A DNA stretch of 64,000 bases from Rhodospirillaceae bacterium UBA1479 (GCA_002325375.1 DCRZ01000009.1:344156-408155); one strand, 5' to 3'. Positions 53,360 through 62,047 are shown, numbered from the stretch's first letter. Program-made: numbers and translations. The notes: generated by a model from the sequence alone, not told the origin.

Positions 53360-53605
53360 ATGAAGAAGCTTATCCTTTCCGCCGTGGCCGCGATCCTGCT
53401 TGCCGCATCTCCGGCCTATGCCGGTTCATGCCCGAAAATCATGAAGCAATTTGACGCGGCGATGTCCAAGTCAAGTGCCTCTGTCGAGGACAAGGCGAAG
53501 GCGATGGCCCTTCGTGCCGAAGGCGAAGCCATGCACAAGGCCGGCAAGCATGCCGAGAGCGTCAAGGCGCTGAACGACGCCATGAAGCTTATCGGCGGCA
53601 TGTAG
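53360..53605 (+). CDS. small secreted helical protein
   Basis: This 81-residue protein has a signal peptide (KKLILSAVAAILLAASPAYA, cleavage after AYA) and a mature part of about 60 residues with two helices, SCPKIMKQFDAAMSKSSASV and HKAGKHAESVKALNDAMKLI. The ribosome site GGGAGG is 8 bases upstream. The single mature Cys is near the start. No domain is recognised; a strong UUCG-capped terminator follows. Confidence 0.8.
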   Translation: MKKLILSAVAAILLAASPAYAGSCPKIMKQFDAAMSKSSASVEDKAKAMALRAEGEAMHKAGKHAESVKALNDAMKLIGGM

Positions 53606-53640
53606 CACCACGCAGTCGTCGCATCACCGATATCGTTGCT

Positions 53641-53669
53641 GAACCGGCCCTTCGGGGCCGGTTCCATTT
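53641..53669 (+). terminator. Rho-independent terminator with UUCG loop
   Basis: Perfect ten-base-pair stem GAACCGGCCC/GGGCCGGTTC with a TTCG tetraloop, followed by CATTTT. It ends the transcript of the small secreted protein. Confidence 0.85.
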
Positions 53670-53713
53670 TCAGCCCTTCTGATCCTATCCCCCAAGAACC
53701 AAGAGCCTGATCC

Positions 53714-54868
53714 ATGACCATCACATCCATTGAAATCCTCCGCGTCGGCGTTCCCTTCGATACCGGCGGTCCGCGCCAGGGCATGCGTCCTGGCCTGAAC
53801 ACCAATCCCTGGGTCGTCAACGAATCCCTGATGGTCCGTATCGAGACGGCGGATGGGCTCGAGGGCTGGGGCGAGGGCTTCGGCCATTTCTCCAACCCGG
53901 GCACGGAAGCGATGCTCAAGGACCTGATCGCACCCTGGTTCATCGGCCGCGACGAGACGGACCTGGAACCCCTGATGGACGGCGCGCACAAGTCGTTTTT
54001 CGGCTTTGGCCGTCATGGGCCCTGCATGTACGCGCTGTCGGCCCTTGATACCGCGCTATGGGATCTGCGGGCCAAGCGCGCGGGCAAGCCGCTGTATCAG
54101 TTGCTTGGCGGGCCCGCTGGCGACGCCACGGTCACCCGTTATGCCTCGCTCATGCGGTATGGCGGGGATACGGACGCCGTCGCCCGCAACACGGACCGCG
54201 CCGCCGGTCTGGGCTTTCCCATGGTCAAGCTGCACGAACGCGACATGCCGGCCTTCATGGCCGCGCGCGAAGCGGCACCCGAAGGGATCGCCATCACCCT
54301 TGACGTCAACTGCCCCTGGACCGTCGAGGAAGCCTGCGGCGTGGCCCGTGAGTTAAAGGAACGGGAACATGTGAAGGGCGGCTTTCTGTGGTTGGAAGAA
54401 CCGGTCTGGCCGCCCGAGGATTTCGACGGGCTGGCCCGCGTGCGCGGTGAAGGTACGGGGATTTCCGGCGGCGAGAACATCGCGTCCCTGACCGAATTCG
54501 CCCGCGCCATTCAATCGGGCGCCTTCGACGTCATCCAGCCTTCGGTCGCCAAGATGGGCGGCGTGTCGACGATGAAGGACGTGTTCCCCATGGGCCGCGC
54601 GGCGGGCCTGCGCGTCGTGCCGCACAGTTTCTACTGGGGCCCGGGTTACGTGGCGACGGCCCATATCATCGCCGCCCAGCCCGAACCGGCCCCGGACCAG
54701 CCATTATGGCTGGAAACGGCCTTCATCGAGTACGAAGAAAACCCCCACGACTTGATCGACCCGTTCGCACCGAACATGACCTTGTCCGCGGAACGTCCGG
54801 GCCTGGGCTTCAACCCCGACGGCACCCTGTTCGACCGCTATCTGATTTCCCGCAGCGTGATTTCCTGA
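53714..54868 (+). CDS. mandelate racemase/muconate lactonizing enzyme family protein
   Basis: This 384-residue enolase-superfamily protein has the metal ligands Asp in TLDVNCPW, Glu in FLWLEEPVWP and Glu in ISGGENIAS, and the general base His in VVPHSFYWGPGY, as in the mandelate-racemase subgroup. The second Lys of the usual KxK motif appears replaced: MVKLHERD has K-L-H. The family abstracts an alpha-proton from carboxylic acids, often as sugar-acid dehydratases. The substrate cannot be fixed. A strong bidirectional terminator follows. Confidence 0.9.
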   Translation: MTITSIEILRVGVPFDTGGPRQGMRPGLNTNPWVVNESLMVRIETADGLEGWGEGFGHFSNPGTEAMLKDLIAPWFIGRDETDLEPLMDGAHKSFFGFGRHGPCMYALSALDTALWDLRAKRAGKPLYQLLGGPAGDATVTRYASLMRYGGDTDAVARNTDRAAGLGFPMVKLHERDMPAFMAAREAAPEGIAITLDVNCPWTVEEACGVARELKEREHVKGGFLWLEEPVWPPEDFDGLARVRGEGTGISGGENIASLTEFARAIQSGAFDVIQPSVAKMGGVSTMKDVFPMGRAAGLRVVPHSFYWGPGYVATAHIIAAQPEPAPDQPLWLETAFIEYEENPHDLIDPFAPNMTLSAERPGLGFNPDGTLFDRYLISRSVIS

Positions 54869-54891
54869 CCCAAGCGGGAGGGCGCAACAAG

Positions 54892-54920
54892 AAAGGCCCG
54901 CCGGGATGCGGCGGGCCTTT
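54892..54920. terminator. bidirectional hairpin terminator
   Basis: Perfect 12-base-pair stem AAAGGCCCGCCG with CGGCGGGCCTTT around a five-base loop. It has A-runs and T-runs on both sides and sits between the convergent enolase-superfamily and RraA-like genes, so it may serve both. Confidence 0.85.
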
Positions 54921-54946
54921 CCTGGATTAACGGGCCGTGGCCTGGG

Positions 54947-55648
54947 CTAGTGAATTTCCTTCGCCCCCTTCATGGCGGCCTTCAACTTGTTGATGTCGAA
55001 ATCGGGCGCCTTGGCGGCGGTCAGGATGACCGCTTCGCGGCGGGTAATCCGGGCCACGACCTCGGGGATCTGCTTGACCGCTTCGTCGGGGATCATCACA
55101 GCACCATGATGGTCGGCGTGGATGATGTTGTTGGTGACCACGGTCATGCCGTGGATGGTCACCTGACAATCGATGTCGACGACATGGACCCAGGCGTGGG
55201 ATGGGCCGACTTCGCCGCCGATCAGGTTGAAGCCGCGCGCACTGTCTTTCAGATCGCGGAACGATCCGTTGGTCACGCCGCCGACGGCTCCTAAGCCCTT
55301 GTGCACGGTGGTCTGAACCTCGCCCCAGAAGGCGCCGTAGCCGGGCCGGGGGTCGATGTCCTGGATCACCACCACGGTCGGCTTGGGACCCTGGGCGATG
55401 TATTCGTAATAGGCTTCGCGTTTGGCCGCCATTTCCGCCGGCGTTTCGTTGGGCGGCTCGGCGGCGCGGATGGTCGCCGTGCGGGCATACCCGCAGATCG
55501 GCTTAAGGTCCGGGTCGAGCGGCACCAAGGGCTCGGTGGTATAGCCGTGGCCGCGCCGTTCCGGGACGATTTCCTCAAGCGCGTTGCAGATGGTGGGCGT
55601 GTCCCATTGGGTCAGGACCGCCAGGTCTTCCGGCGTGAAATCGGTCAA
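54947..55648 (-). CDS. RraA family protein (RraA/HMG aldolase-like)
   Basis: This 233-residue protein has TPTICNALEEIVPERRG near the start and the central RraA segment GGVTNGSFRDL (R and D are conserved). VDIDCQVTIHGMTVVTNNII is also typical. Relatives are 4-hydroxy-4-methyl-2-oxoglutarate aldolases or modulators of RNase E. TTG at 55648 is preferred because GAGAGG lies 7 bases upstream, though an open frame continues further. It follows the glutaredoxin-DinB gene by 34 bases in the same direction. Confidence 0.85.
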   Translation of the reverse strand: MTDFTPEDLAVLTQWDTPTICNALEEIVPERRGHGYTTEPLVPLDPDLKPICGYARTATIRAAEPPNETPAEMAAKREAYYEYIAQGPKPTVVVIQDIDPRPGYGAFWGEVQTTVHKGLGAVGGVTNGSFRDLKDSARGFNLIGGEVGPSHAWVHVVDIDCQVTIHGMTVVTNNIIHADHHGAVMIPDEAVKQIPEVVARITRREAVILTAAKAPDFDINKLKAAMKGAKEIH

Positions 55649-55682
55649 TTGGATGTCCTCTCTTGTTGGTTTTCGTCGGGCC

Positions 55683-56540
55683 CTATTCGGCCGCGCGGGT
55701 TTCCGCCGGTCCGGCGAAGGAGGCTTCGTCGAACGACCGCTCGTTGTCCCACACGTTCTTAGGGATCGGCAAGCCCGCAAAATCGGCGTCGGTCAGGGGG
55801 CCGTTGGGTTCGATCCCCAATTTCTCGCGCAGCATCAGGATGATCTGGCGGGTGTGCTGGCCCGTGTGCCAGCCCGTGCGTTCCAGAACCTCATGAAGCG
55901 TCACTTCGCCGTAATAGACCTTGCCCGGTTGCTTGAAATCCGTGGTCTTGCCGTCGCGATCCCACCAGGCGGCGAACCGCGTGCGGGTATTCGCGCCGTA
56001 ATCCAGCAGATCCTGTTTGCTCTTCATGGTTCCGGGCAGGATGGATTTCAGGGCGTCGTAGGTATAGGGCGTATCGTTCTCGACCCGGTTGAGGAACACG
56101 TCGGCGATGTTGAAGACGTGATAGACCAACTGGCGGTAGGAACGCGGCCGGCCCGGCAGAAGCTCGTCCAGGCGGTCTTCCGGAATTTGCGCAAGGTAGC
56201 GCCCGGCGGCGTCCAGATTCTGCAGGACCTTGTCCTTCATGTCTTCGGGACTGAGCATCTTGTGGCCGTCGTAGTCGAACCCGGCGACCTTGGCGACATC
56301 GCGGAACACGGCCCCGTTGGCCCATTTGTCACCCTTGGCGACGATCGGCACCAGGCGCACGCCGAGCGCTTCCAGTTCCTTGAAGCCTTCCTCGTCCTCG
56401 ATCACGTTGACTGAGACGAAGGGGATTCCGTGCTCAAGCAGAAACTCTTTTGTTTTCAGGCAACTGGAGCAGCCGGGCTGCCAGTAGACTTTGACCGGCA
56501 GGGCATCGCCCTCGGCCTGGGTTCCCGTTGTTTGGGACAT
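55683..56540 (-). CDS. glutaredoxin-DinB fusion protein
   Basis: This 285-residue protein starts (about residues 15-90) with a glutaredoxin-like domain, VYWQPGCSSCLKTKEFLLEH, with the active CxxC. It is followed by a DinB-like four-helix bundle (about 110-260). The bundle's putative metal His residues appear in SYRQLVYHVFNIADV and GWHTGQHTRQII. DinB-like proteins include thiol-dependent S-transferases, so a glutathione- or other thiol-dependent isomerase/transferase role is plausible. ATG at 56540 is preferred over the upstream in-frame ATG. It is cotranscribed with the RraA gene and preceded by the TTGTATACAA palindrome. Confidence 0.85.
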   Translation of the reverse strand: MSQTTGTQAEGDALPVKVYWQPGCSSCLKTKEFLLEHGIPFVSVNVIEDEEGFKELEALGVRLVPIVAKGDKWANGAVFRDVAKVAGFDYDGHKMLSPEDMKDKVLQNLDAAGRYLAQIPEDRLDELLPGRPRSYRQLVYHVFNIADVFLNRVENDTPYTYDALKSILPGTMKSKQDLLDYGANTRTRFAAWWDRDGKTTDFKQPGKVYYGEVTLHEVLERTGWHTGQHTRQIILMLREKLGIEPNGPLTDADFAGLPIPKNVWDNERSFDEASFAGPAETRAAE

Positions 56541-56583
56541 GTGACTGTTTCCTCTCTGTTGGGCTGGTGAAGTCAGCCCATTA

Positions 56584-56593
56584 TTGTATACAA
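56584..56593 (-). promoter_or_regulatory. GntR/FadR-type operator-like palindrome
   Basis: TTGTATACAA, with the same 12-base flank TTTGTATACAAT (minus strand, 56583-56594) as upstream of the MFS gene. It lies about 43 bases upstream of the glutaredoxin-DinB start. Confidence 0.5.
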
Positions 56594-56768
56594 AAGGATA
56601 GGCTCGCTTTGTTGCTGTAGGCAAGACGCATTGTCCCCGATCTTGTGGGGCATCGGAAAATTTCTACAGTGGCACGATAGAAAAACGAAGGCTTGCCGCC
56701 GGGTCCGGGCGCGCTAATCTGGCGCGCGACCGTCCATAACCAGAATAAACGACCTCAGGAGACCTACC

Positions 56769-57968
56769 TTGACCCCCTTAGCCGGCATCCGCATTCTCGA
56801 CCTGACCAACGTCCTGGCCGGACCCTTTTGCTGTCACCAACTGGCCCATATGGGCGCCGACGTCATCAAGGTCGAGGTTCCGGGGTCTGGCGATCTGGCC
56901 CGGCAATTGGGCGCCGATCCGGATTTGAACCGGAAGGGCATGGGAACCTCGTTCCTGGCCCAGAACACCGGCAAGCGGTCCATTACGATCAACATGAAAT
57001 CGGACAAGGGGAAGGAGGTCTTCCACCGCCTTGTCGCCACGTCCGATGTCCTGGTGGAAAATTTCCGGCCCGGCGTCATGGACCGCCTGGGCGTCGGCTA
57101 CGAGGTGCTGAAAAAGAAACACCCGAACCTGATCTACTGCGCGATCTCGGGCTTCGGGCAGGACGGCCCTCTGAAGTCGGCCCCCGCCTATGATCAGATC
57201 ATCCAGGGCATGGCGGGCGTGATGTCCGTGACCGGGACGCCGGAAACCGCGCCGCTGCGCGTCGGCTATCCCATGGCCGACACCATCGGCGGCATGACGG
57301 CGGCCTTTGCCGTGGCCTCGGCCCTGGGCAACAAGGACCCGAACAACCGCGGCTGCTTCATCGACGTATCGATGCTGGAATCGGTCCTTTCGACCATGGG
57401 CTGGGTGGTGTCCAATTTTCTGCAGTTGGGTATGGAACAGCAGCCCATGGGCAACGACAACTTCACGGCCAGTCCGTCCGGCACCTTCCGCACCGGCGAC
57501 GGGCCCATCAACATCGCCGCCAACAAGCAGGAACAGTTCGAGGCGGTCTGCGACGTGGTCGGCCGCCCGGACCTGAAGACCGATCCCCGTTTCGCTGAAC
57601 GCCAGGCGCGTCTCGACAATCGGCAGGAATTGACGGCGTTGCTGGAGGACGCCATGGCCACGAACACCGCCAATCATTGGCGCGCGGCCCTGAATGCCGC
57701 CGGGGTGCCGGCGGGCGAGGTTCTGACCGTGCCTCAGATCCTGGCGCATCCGCAAATCGCCGACCGCGGCCTGATCGCCACCTTCGAAAACGTGCCCGGC
57801 GTCGGCCGCGACGTGCAGGTGGCGCGGGCGGGGGTCAAGATCGACCGCGCCCCCGTGGCGACCAACACGCCGCCGCCGCTGTTGGGGCAGGACACGGACG
57901 CCCTGTTGGGTGAACTCGGGTTCACGGCGGACGACATCGCGGCGCTCAAGGCGGACAAGGCGGTATGA
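56769..57968 (+). CDS. CaiB/BaiF class III CoA-transferase
   Basis: This 399-residue enzyme starts IRILDLTNVLAGPFCCHQLA, has VIKVEVPGSGDLARQLGADP and the conserved Asp region LVENFRPGVMDRLGVGYEVL typical of class III transferases. ISGFGQDGPLKSAPAYDQII completes the CoA-binding part. It moves CoA between acids without a covalent Glu-thioester. TTG at 56769 follows CAGGAGACC. It overlaps the APH kinase gene by four bases, so they form an operon. Confidence 0.93.
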   Translation: MTPLAGIRILDLTNVLAGPFCCHQLAHMGADVIKVEVPGSGDLARQLGADPDLNRKGMGTSFLAQNTGKRSITINMKSDKGKEVFHRLVATSDVLVENFRPGVMDRLGVGYEVLKKKHPNLIYCAISGFGQDGPLKSAPAYDQIIQGMAGVMSVTGTPETAPLRVGYPMADTIGGMTAAFAVASALGNKDPNNRGCFIDVSMLESVLSTMGWVVSNFLQLGMEQQPMGNDNFTASPSGTFRTGDGPINIAANKQEQFEAVCDVVGRPDLKTDPRFAERQARLDNRQELTALLEDAMATNTANHWRAALNAAGVPAGEVLTVPQILAHPQIADRGLIATFENVPGVGRDVQVARAGVKIDRAPVATNTPPPLLGQDTDALLGELGFTADDIAALKADKAV

Positions 57969-59002
57969 CCGGGGAACCGGCCCATCCGCTGGACCTGGCG
58001 GCGCTTGCCGAGCACATGGCGACGCACCTCGACGGGGTGACGCCGCCGCTCACCGCCCGCCAGTTCGCGGGCGGCATGTCCAATCCGACCTTCGAATTGA
58101 CGGATGCGGCCGGGCGGCGCTTCGTGCTGCGCAAGAAACCGCCGGGCGACCTGCTGCCCTCGGCCCATGCGGTCGACCGGGAATTCCGCATCATGTCGGC
58201 GCTCAAGGGCGGCGACGTGCCGGTCGCCGACCCCCTGGTCCTGTGCATGGACGATGCCGTCATCGGGCAGGCCTTCTATATCATGGCCCATGTCGACGGC
58301 CGGGTGTTCCGGGAACTGGAACTGCCGGGCATGGCGGCATCGGAGCGGGCAGCGATCTACGACGCCATGAACGAGACATTGGCCAAACTGCACCGCGTCG
58401 ACTGGCGGGCGGCGGGGCTGGCGGACTTCGGGCGCGAGGGCGGCTATGCCCAGCGTCAGGTCAAGCGCTGGACCGCGCAGTATCAGGCTTCGGCCACGGA
58501 CGATCTCGACGCCATGAACCGGCTGATCGACTGGCTGCCGGAAAACCTACCCGAACATGCCGAGACGACCATCGCTCATGGCGACTTCCGGCTGGAGAAC
58601 ATGATCTTTCATCCGACGGAACCGCGCGTGCTGGCCGTCGTCGATTGGGAGCTCTCGACGCTGGGCGATCCGCTCGCCGACCTTGCCTATAACTGCCTGC
58701 CTTGGCACATGCCCGATGCGCGGCGGGGCGACCTGCGGACCAACGATCCGGCGCAGACCGGCATCCCGGCGGAAGCGGATTACCTTGCGGCCTATGCCCG
58801 GCGCACGGGCCGCACCGGCACGGGCGACTGGATCTTCTATCTGGTGCTGTCCCTGTTCCGCCTGGGGGCGATCGCCCAAGGTGTGTACAAGCGCGGGCTT
58901 GACGGCAACGCCACCTCGTCGGCGGCGCTGCAGCGGCGTGACGTCTGCCGAAATCTGTCGCAGATCGCCTGGGCCTTGATTGAGAAAGCAGGCCGGGCCT
59001 AG
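57965..59002 (+). CDS. APH-family phosphotransferase (ACAD10/11 kinase-like)
   Basis: This 345-residue protein has the aminoglycoside-phosphotransferase fold. Brenner motif: IAHGDFRLENMIFHPTE with catalytic Asp, then VVDWELSTLGDPLADLAYN, the metal-binding loop. The N-terminal lobe has FAGGMSNPTFELTDAAGRRF. The family includes LvaA and the N-terminal kinase half of ACAD10/11, which phosphorylate 4-hydroxyacyl-CoA. It is coupled to the CoA-transferase gene. Aminoglycoside resistance is unlikely on sequence grounds. Confidence 0.88.
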   Translation: MTGEPAHPLDLAALAEHMATHLDGVTPPLTARQFAGGMSNPTFELTDAAGRRFVLRKKPPGDLLPSAHAVDREFRIMSALKGGDVPVADPLVLCMDDAVIGQAFYIMAHVDGRVFRELELPGMAASERAAIYDAMNETLAKLHRVDWRAAGLADFGREGGYAQRQVKRWTAQYQASATDDLDAMNRLIDWLPENLPEHAETTIAHGDFRLENMIFHPTEPRVLAVVDWELSTLGDPLADLAYNCLPWHMPDARRGDLRTNDPAQTGIPAEADYLAAYARRTGRTGTGDWIFYLVLSLFRLGAIAQGVYKRGLDGNATSSAALQRRDVCRNLSQIAWALIEKAGRA

Positions 59003-59003
59003 G

Positions 59004-60401
59004 TCACACCGTGGCCGGCGGATTGACGACCCGCGATTTCGGCAGGTGAATGCGGACGGTCGTGCCCGTGCCAGGGGTGCTGTCCAGGGATACCCGGCCG
59101 CCGTGCAGTTCGATCAGCGATTTCACCAGCGTCAGACCAAGCCCCGATCCACGATGGGACGCGACGTAGTCATGGTTTCCACGTTGCGCGAACGGCTCGA
59201 ATATCCGGGCAAGATCGCGTTCAGCGATTCCGATGCCGGTATCTTCCACGGTAATCACGCATTCCCCGGCTTCGTCAAGGGTGACGGATAAGTCGATACG
59301 GCCGCCGGGCCGCGTAAACTTCACGGCATTGGACAGCAGGTTGAGGGTCGATTGATAGATCGCCCGCCGGTCCGCGCGAACGAACAAGCCCGTTTCAAGG
59401 TTATGGGCCTCAAAGACCAGCGGGCCCGAGGCCTCCCACCCCTTGACGACCTGGAGGGCTGCATTGACGCATTTACCGATGTTGAATTCACTTTCCGTCA
59501 GGTCGTACTTGCCGAAGTCGATCTTTGACAGGTCGAGCACATCGTTGACCAGGGACAGCAGATGATCACCGCTATCGTAGATGTCCTGCACGTATTCCCG
59601 ATGCTTGGGGTTTTCCAGCGGGCCGAGGTCGCCGCGCAGCAGAACCTGGGTCAATCCCTGGATCGAATTCAAAGGCGTGCGGAATTCGTGGCTCATATGC
59701 GCGAGAAACCGGCCCTTGGTCTGCTCCGCCTCGCGTGCGCGGTTGCGTTCGATGTTGAGAACATGGTTCTGGCGGCGCAATTGCAGGGCGGTCCAGACGG
59801 CCAGCCCGGCAGGAAGGCTGAGCGCCAGAATGATCAGCCCTGTGGCGCGCCAGCCGAACGTCAGGAAGTCGGCGCGTAGCGCCGCCGTTTCGGCTGTGCG
59901 GTCCATGTACACTTCGGCGACCGCGACCATGCGATCATTGCGCCATACAGGCACATAGGTTTCTGCATAGACGTCCGGCCGGTCGGGCTTGAGCCGACCG
60001 TCCTCCAGCTCGGAATAGGGCTCTCCCGTCTCAACCACGGAAAGAGCCTTCCAATTGTCTTCGCCCACGGTGGGGTTGTTGGCGAGGTCCGTATGCAGGT
60101 CGTCTGAGATCAGCCGAATGCGGCCCTGAGTGTCGAACAGTTTGAACCGGAAAATGTCGCCGAATCCCCGCACGCCGTTGAGAAACTGCTGTTCCTCTTC
60201 GCTAAGCGGGGCCCCCTTGGCAATGTCCTCAATCCGGTTCATGCGGTTGCCGATATAACCGGCCCAGGCGATCGAGGTGCGTTCCGCCTGCTCAATCACA
60301 ATCCGATCAAGCGTCGCATTGAAGGCGGCGACGCCGACAAAAACCAGCGTGGCAAAAACACCTAGCGCAAGCGCGATGATCGGGACGAGCCGATGTTTCA
60401 A
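59004..60401 (-). CDS. membrane sensor histidine kinase
   Basis: This 465-residue protein has TM1 (VPIIALALGVFATLVFVGVAA), a periplasmic domain of about 150 residues with a GDIFRFKLFDTQGRIRLISD segment resembling a Cache-type fold, TM2 (TGLIILALSLPAGLAVWTAL), then HisKA with HMSHEFRTPLNSIQGLTQVL and HATPase with LLSNAVKFTRPGGRIDLSVT, SGLGLTLVKSLIELHGG. The ligand is not apparent. It ends 1 base after the APH kinase stop, on the other strand. No response regulator lies near. Confidence 0.93.
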   Translation of the reverse strand: MKHRLVPIIALALGVFATLVFVGVAAFNATLDRIVIEQAERTSIAWAGYIGNRMNRIEDIAKGAPLSEEEQQFLNGVRGFGDIFRFKLFDTQGRIRLISDDLHTDLANNPTVGEDNWKALSVVETGEPYSELEDGRLKPDRPDVYAETYVPVWRNDRMVAVAEVYMDRTAETAALRADFLTFGWRATGLIILALSLPAGLAVWTALQLRRQNHVLNIERNRAREAEQTKGRFLAHMSHEFRTPLNSIQGLTQVLLRGDLGPLENPKHREYVQDIYDSGDHLLSLVNDVLDLSKIDFGKYDLTESEFNIGKCVNAALQVVKGWEASGPLVFEAHNLETGLFVRADRRAIYQSTLNLLSNAVKFTRPGGRIDLSVTLDEAGECVITVEDTGIGIAERDLARIFEPFAQRGNHDYVASHRGSGLGLTLVKSLIELHGGRVSLDSTPGTGTTVRIHLPKSRVVNPPATV

Positions 60402-60530
60402 GAAGTTATATCCGCGTAGATGGCAAGTTTCTGAAATCTAAGACATTATATCCACTGATGACGTGCGCGCATATATAACCAAAGGCTGACCGGTGACGTT
60501 CGGATTGGGGCAGGTGGCAGATTGGGGCAG

Positions 60531-61106
60531 ATGGGGATAACAATGTGCGGCAGGCTTGCCTTATTGGTTTGCCTTCTGGTCCTGGTTGCACGGCCGCTCG
60601 GTGCGGAGATGCGGTCTCCGCTGACGGTGCTGTCCGAAGGCGGGCATTTCGCCATGGTACGTCATGCCCTGGCCCCGGGTGGCGGAGACCCGAAAGAATT
60701 CACGTTGGGTGACTGTTCGACGCAGCGCAATTTGAACGATGTGGGACGCGCGCAGGCGCGGCGTATCGGAGACGCGTTCCGGGCCATCGGAATCACGCAG
60801 GCGCGGGTGTTTACCAGCCAATGGTGCCGCTGCCGAGACACCGCGGAGGGCATGGCGCTTGGCCCGGCCGTGGAATTACCGGCGCTGAATTCCTATCACC
60901 GGGAACCCAATCAGAAGGACAGTCGGCTTGCGGGGATTCGCGCATGGCTTGCCGAACAGCCGTTGGATCGGCCGACGATTCTGGTCACGCATTACACGGT
61001 GATTTCGGGGCTTGTGGGGGTCGCATTGCGGCCCGGCGAGATCGTCATTCTGCGACGCGACGGCAATGGCCGTTTCCCGGTTGTGGCAACCGTCGCGGCG
61101 GAATGA
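60531..61106 (+). CDS. histidine phosphatase family protein, exported
   Basis: This 191-residue protein has a hydrophobic N-terminus (LALLVCLLVLVARPLGAEM) that looks like a signal peptide, followed by the RHG-type motif FAMVRHALAPGG, the QWCRCRDTAEG segment and the second catalytic His in ILVTHYTVISGL. This is a one-domain histidine phosphatase (phosphoglycerate mutase-like). ATG codons at 60531 and 60543 are both possible. The substrate is unknown. Confidence 0.85.
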   Translation: MGITMCGRLALLVCLLVLVARPLGAEMRSPLTVLSEGGHFAMVRHALAPGGGDPKEFTLGDCSTQRNLNDVGRAQARRIGDAFRAIGITQARVFTSQWCRCRDTAEGMALGPAVELPALNSYHREPNQKDSRLAGIRAWLAEQPLDRPTILVTHYTVISGLVGVALRPGEIVILRRDGNGRFPVVATVAAE

Positions 61107-61151
61107 TCGATGAGGCGGAGAAGGGCGAGGCAAGCTGGCCTTGCCGGGGGG

Positions 61152-61364
61152 TCAGCTGACGGTTGAACCGGATCGCTGGGGAAGGGGAGCGTCGTTGCGC
61201 CAAGCGCTCGACCCTTTGCAGCGCGGGCAGATCCGTTCGCCGGACCAGGCGCTCATGAATCGGGTCTCGCACCGAAGACAGGTCCGCGTCTTGGGCCGGT
61301 CGGGGGAAACCTGGCCGCCATCGGCGTCCGTTTCATAATCCTTGGTATCGATAGCGTCGGTCAC
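61152..61364 (-). CDS. small zinc-ribbon protein
   Basis: This 70-residue protein has CLRCETRFMSAW and ICPRCKGSSAWR, a CX2C-X13-CX2C zinc ribbon. The N-terminal part is Asp-rich and probably disordered. Function unknown; such proteins often bind nucleic acid or other proteins. The four Cys support a real gene. Confidence 0.75.
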   Translation of the reverse strand: MTDAIDTKDYETDADGGQVSPDRPKTRTCLRCETRFMSAWSGERICPRCKGSSAWRNDAPLPQRSGSTVS

Positions 61365-61424
61365 GGGTCTTCTCTTCGTTCAATATCTTTGTACAGATGC
61401 CGCATTCAACAGGCCGTGCAGCCC

Positions 61425-61727
61425 CTAGAAGCGATGAAATTGAGGCAGGCTGCCGGCGGGTTTCTTCTTTCCCGCCTTGATCGGCTTCACGGTCTTCGCG
61501 GCCTTGGCGGGTTTTGCCGGCTTGGCGGCGGCTTCGCGTTCGGCTTCTTCGCGCTCGACGGCTTCCTTGGCCAGACGCTGTGCCTTCAGCTTGGCCATGT
61601 GCTGGGATTTCTCATCGCGCTCGCGCTCTTTTTCTTCGAGCACTTTCTTGTTCTTTTTCTGAGTGGCGAGAAACTCGTCCTCCGCCCGTGAACGGGCGGT
61701 CGTGCGTTGGCGGGTCGATGTCGTCAC
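61425..61727 (-). CDS. small charged helical protein
   Basis: This 100-residue protein is rich in Lys, Glu and Ala, with a coiled-coil-like EDEFLATQKKNKKVLEEKER and a C-terminal PAKAAKTVKPIKAGKKKPAG. No Cys. It looks like a nucleic-acid-associated or chaperone-like small protein, but no family is recognised. The ATG at 61727 is preceded by GGAG. Confidence 0.65.
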   Translation of the reverse strand: MTTSTRQRTTARSRAEDEFLATQKKNKKVLEEKERERDEKSQHMAKLKAQRLAKEAVEREEAEREAAAKPAKPAKAAKTVKPIKAGKKKPAGSLPQFHRF

Positions 61728-61797
61728 GGGAGCTCTCCTTTTGCTGTAACGAAGGTGGAGGCGGCATGGAAATGCACACTGCCCGCGAACGATTGAG

Positions 61798-61827
61798 CCC
61801 GCCCCCGGCCCAAAAGCAGGGGGCGGG
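61798..61827 (-). terminator. hairpin terminator after the cold-shock gene
   Basis: Perfect nine-base-pair stem CCCGCCCCC with GGGGGCGGG (loop 12 bases), just after the cold-shock protein stop on the minus strand. The T tract is weak. Confidence 0.6.
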
Positions 61828-61837
61828 ATCTCAGACG

Positions 61838-62047
61838 TTAGTCGGCGATCGTCAAGTTCTCAGCGGAGGACTTGCCGTTCTGCCCGGCCTGGAGGTCATA
61901 AGTGACCTTCTGGCCTTCGCGCAGGGAATGAATGCCGGCGCGTTCAACGGCGGAGATATGCACGAATGCATCCTTGGAGCCGTCGTCGGGCTGAATGAAG
62001 CCGAAACCCTTGTTCGGGTTGAACCATTTTACGGTACCAGTAGCCAT
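61838..62047 (-). CDS. cold-shock domain protein
   Basis: This 69-residue CspA-type protein binds single-stranded RNA/DNA through RNP motifs GFGFIQ (residues 14-19) and AFVHISAVE (26-34). It starts TGTVKWFNPNKGFGFIQPDD. Length and sequence are typical of alphaproteobacterial Csp. A GC-rich hairpin lies 33 bases upstream, in the predicted leader. Confidence 0.97.
   Translation of the reverse strand: MATGTVKWFNPNKGFGFIQPDDGSKDAFVHISAVERAGIHSLREGQKVTYDLQAGQNGKSSAENLTIAD

Noticed and set aside
57965..59002. Aminoglycoside resistance phosphotransferase
   Set aside because: The context with a CoA-transferase and nearby ACAD11-like enzyme, and the DWELSTLGDPLADLAYN segment, point to metabolic kinases.
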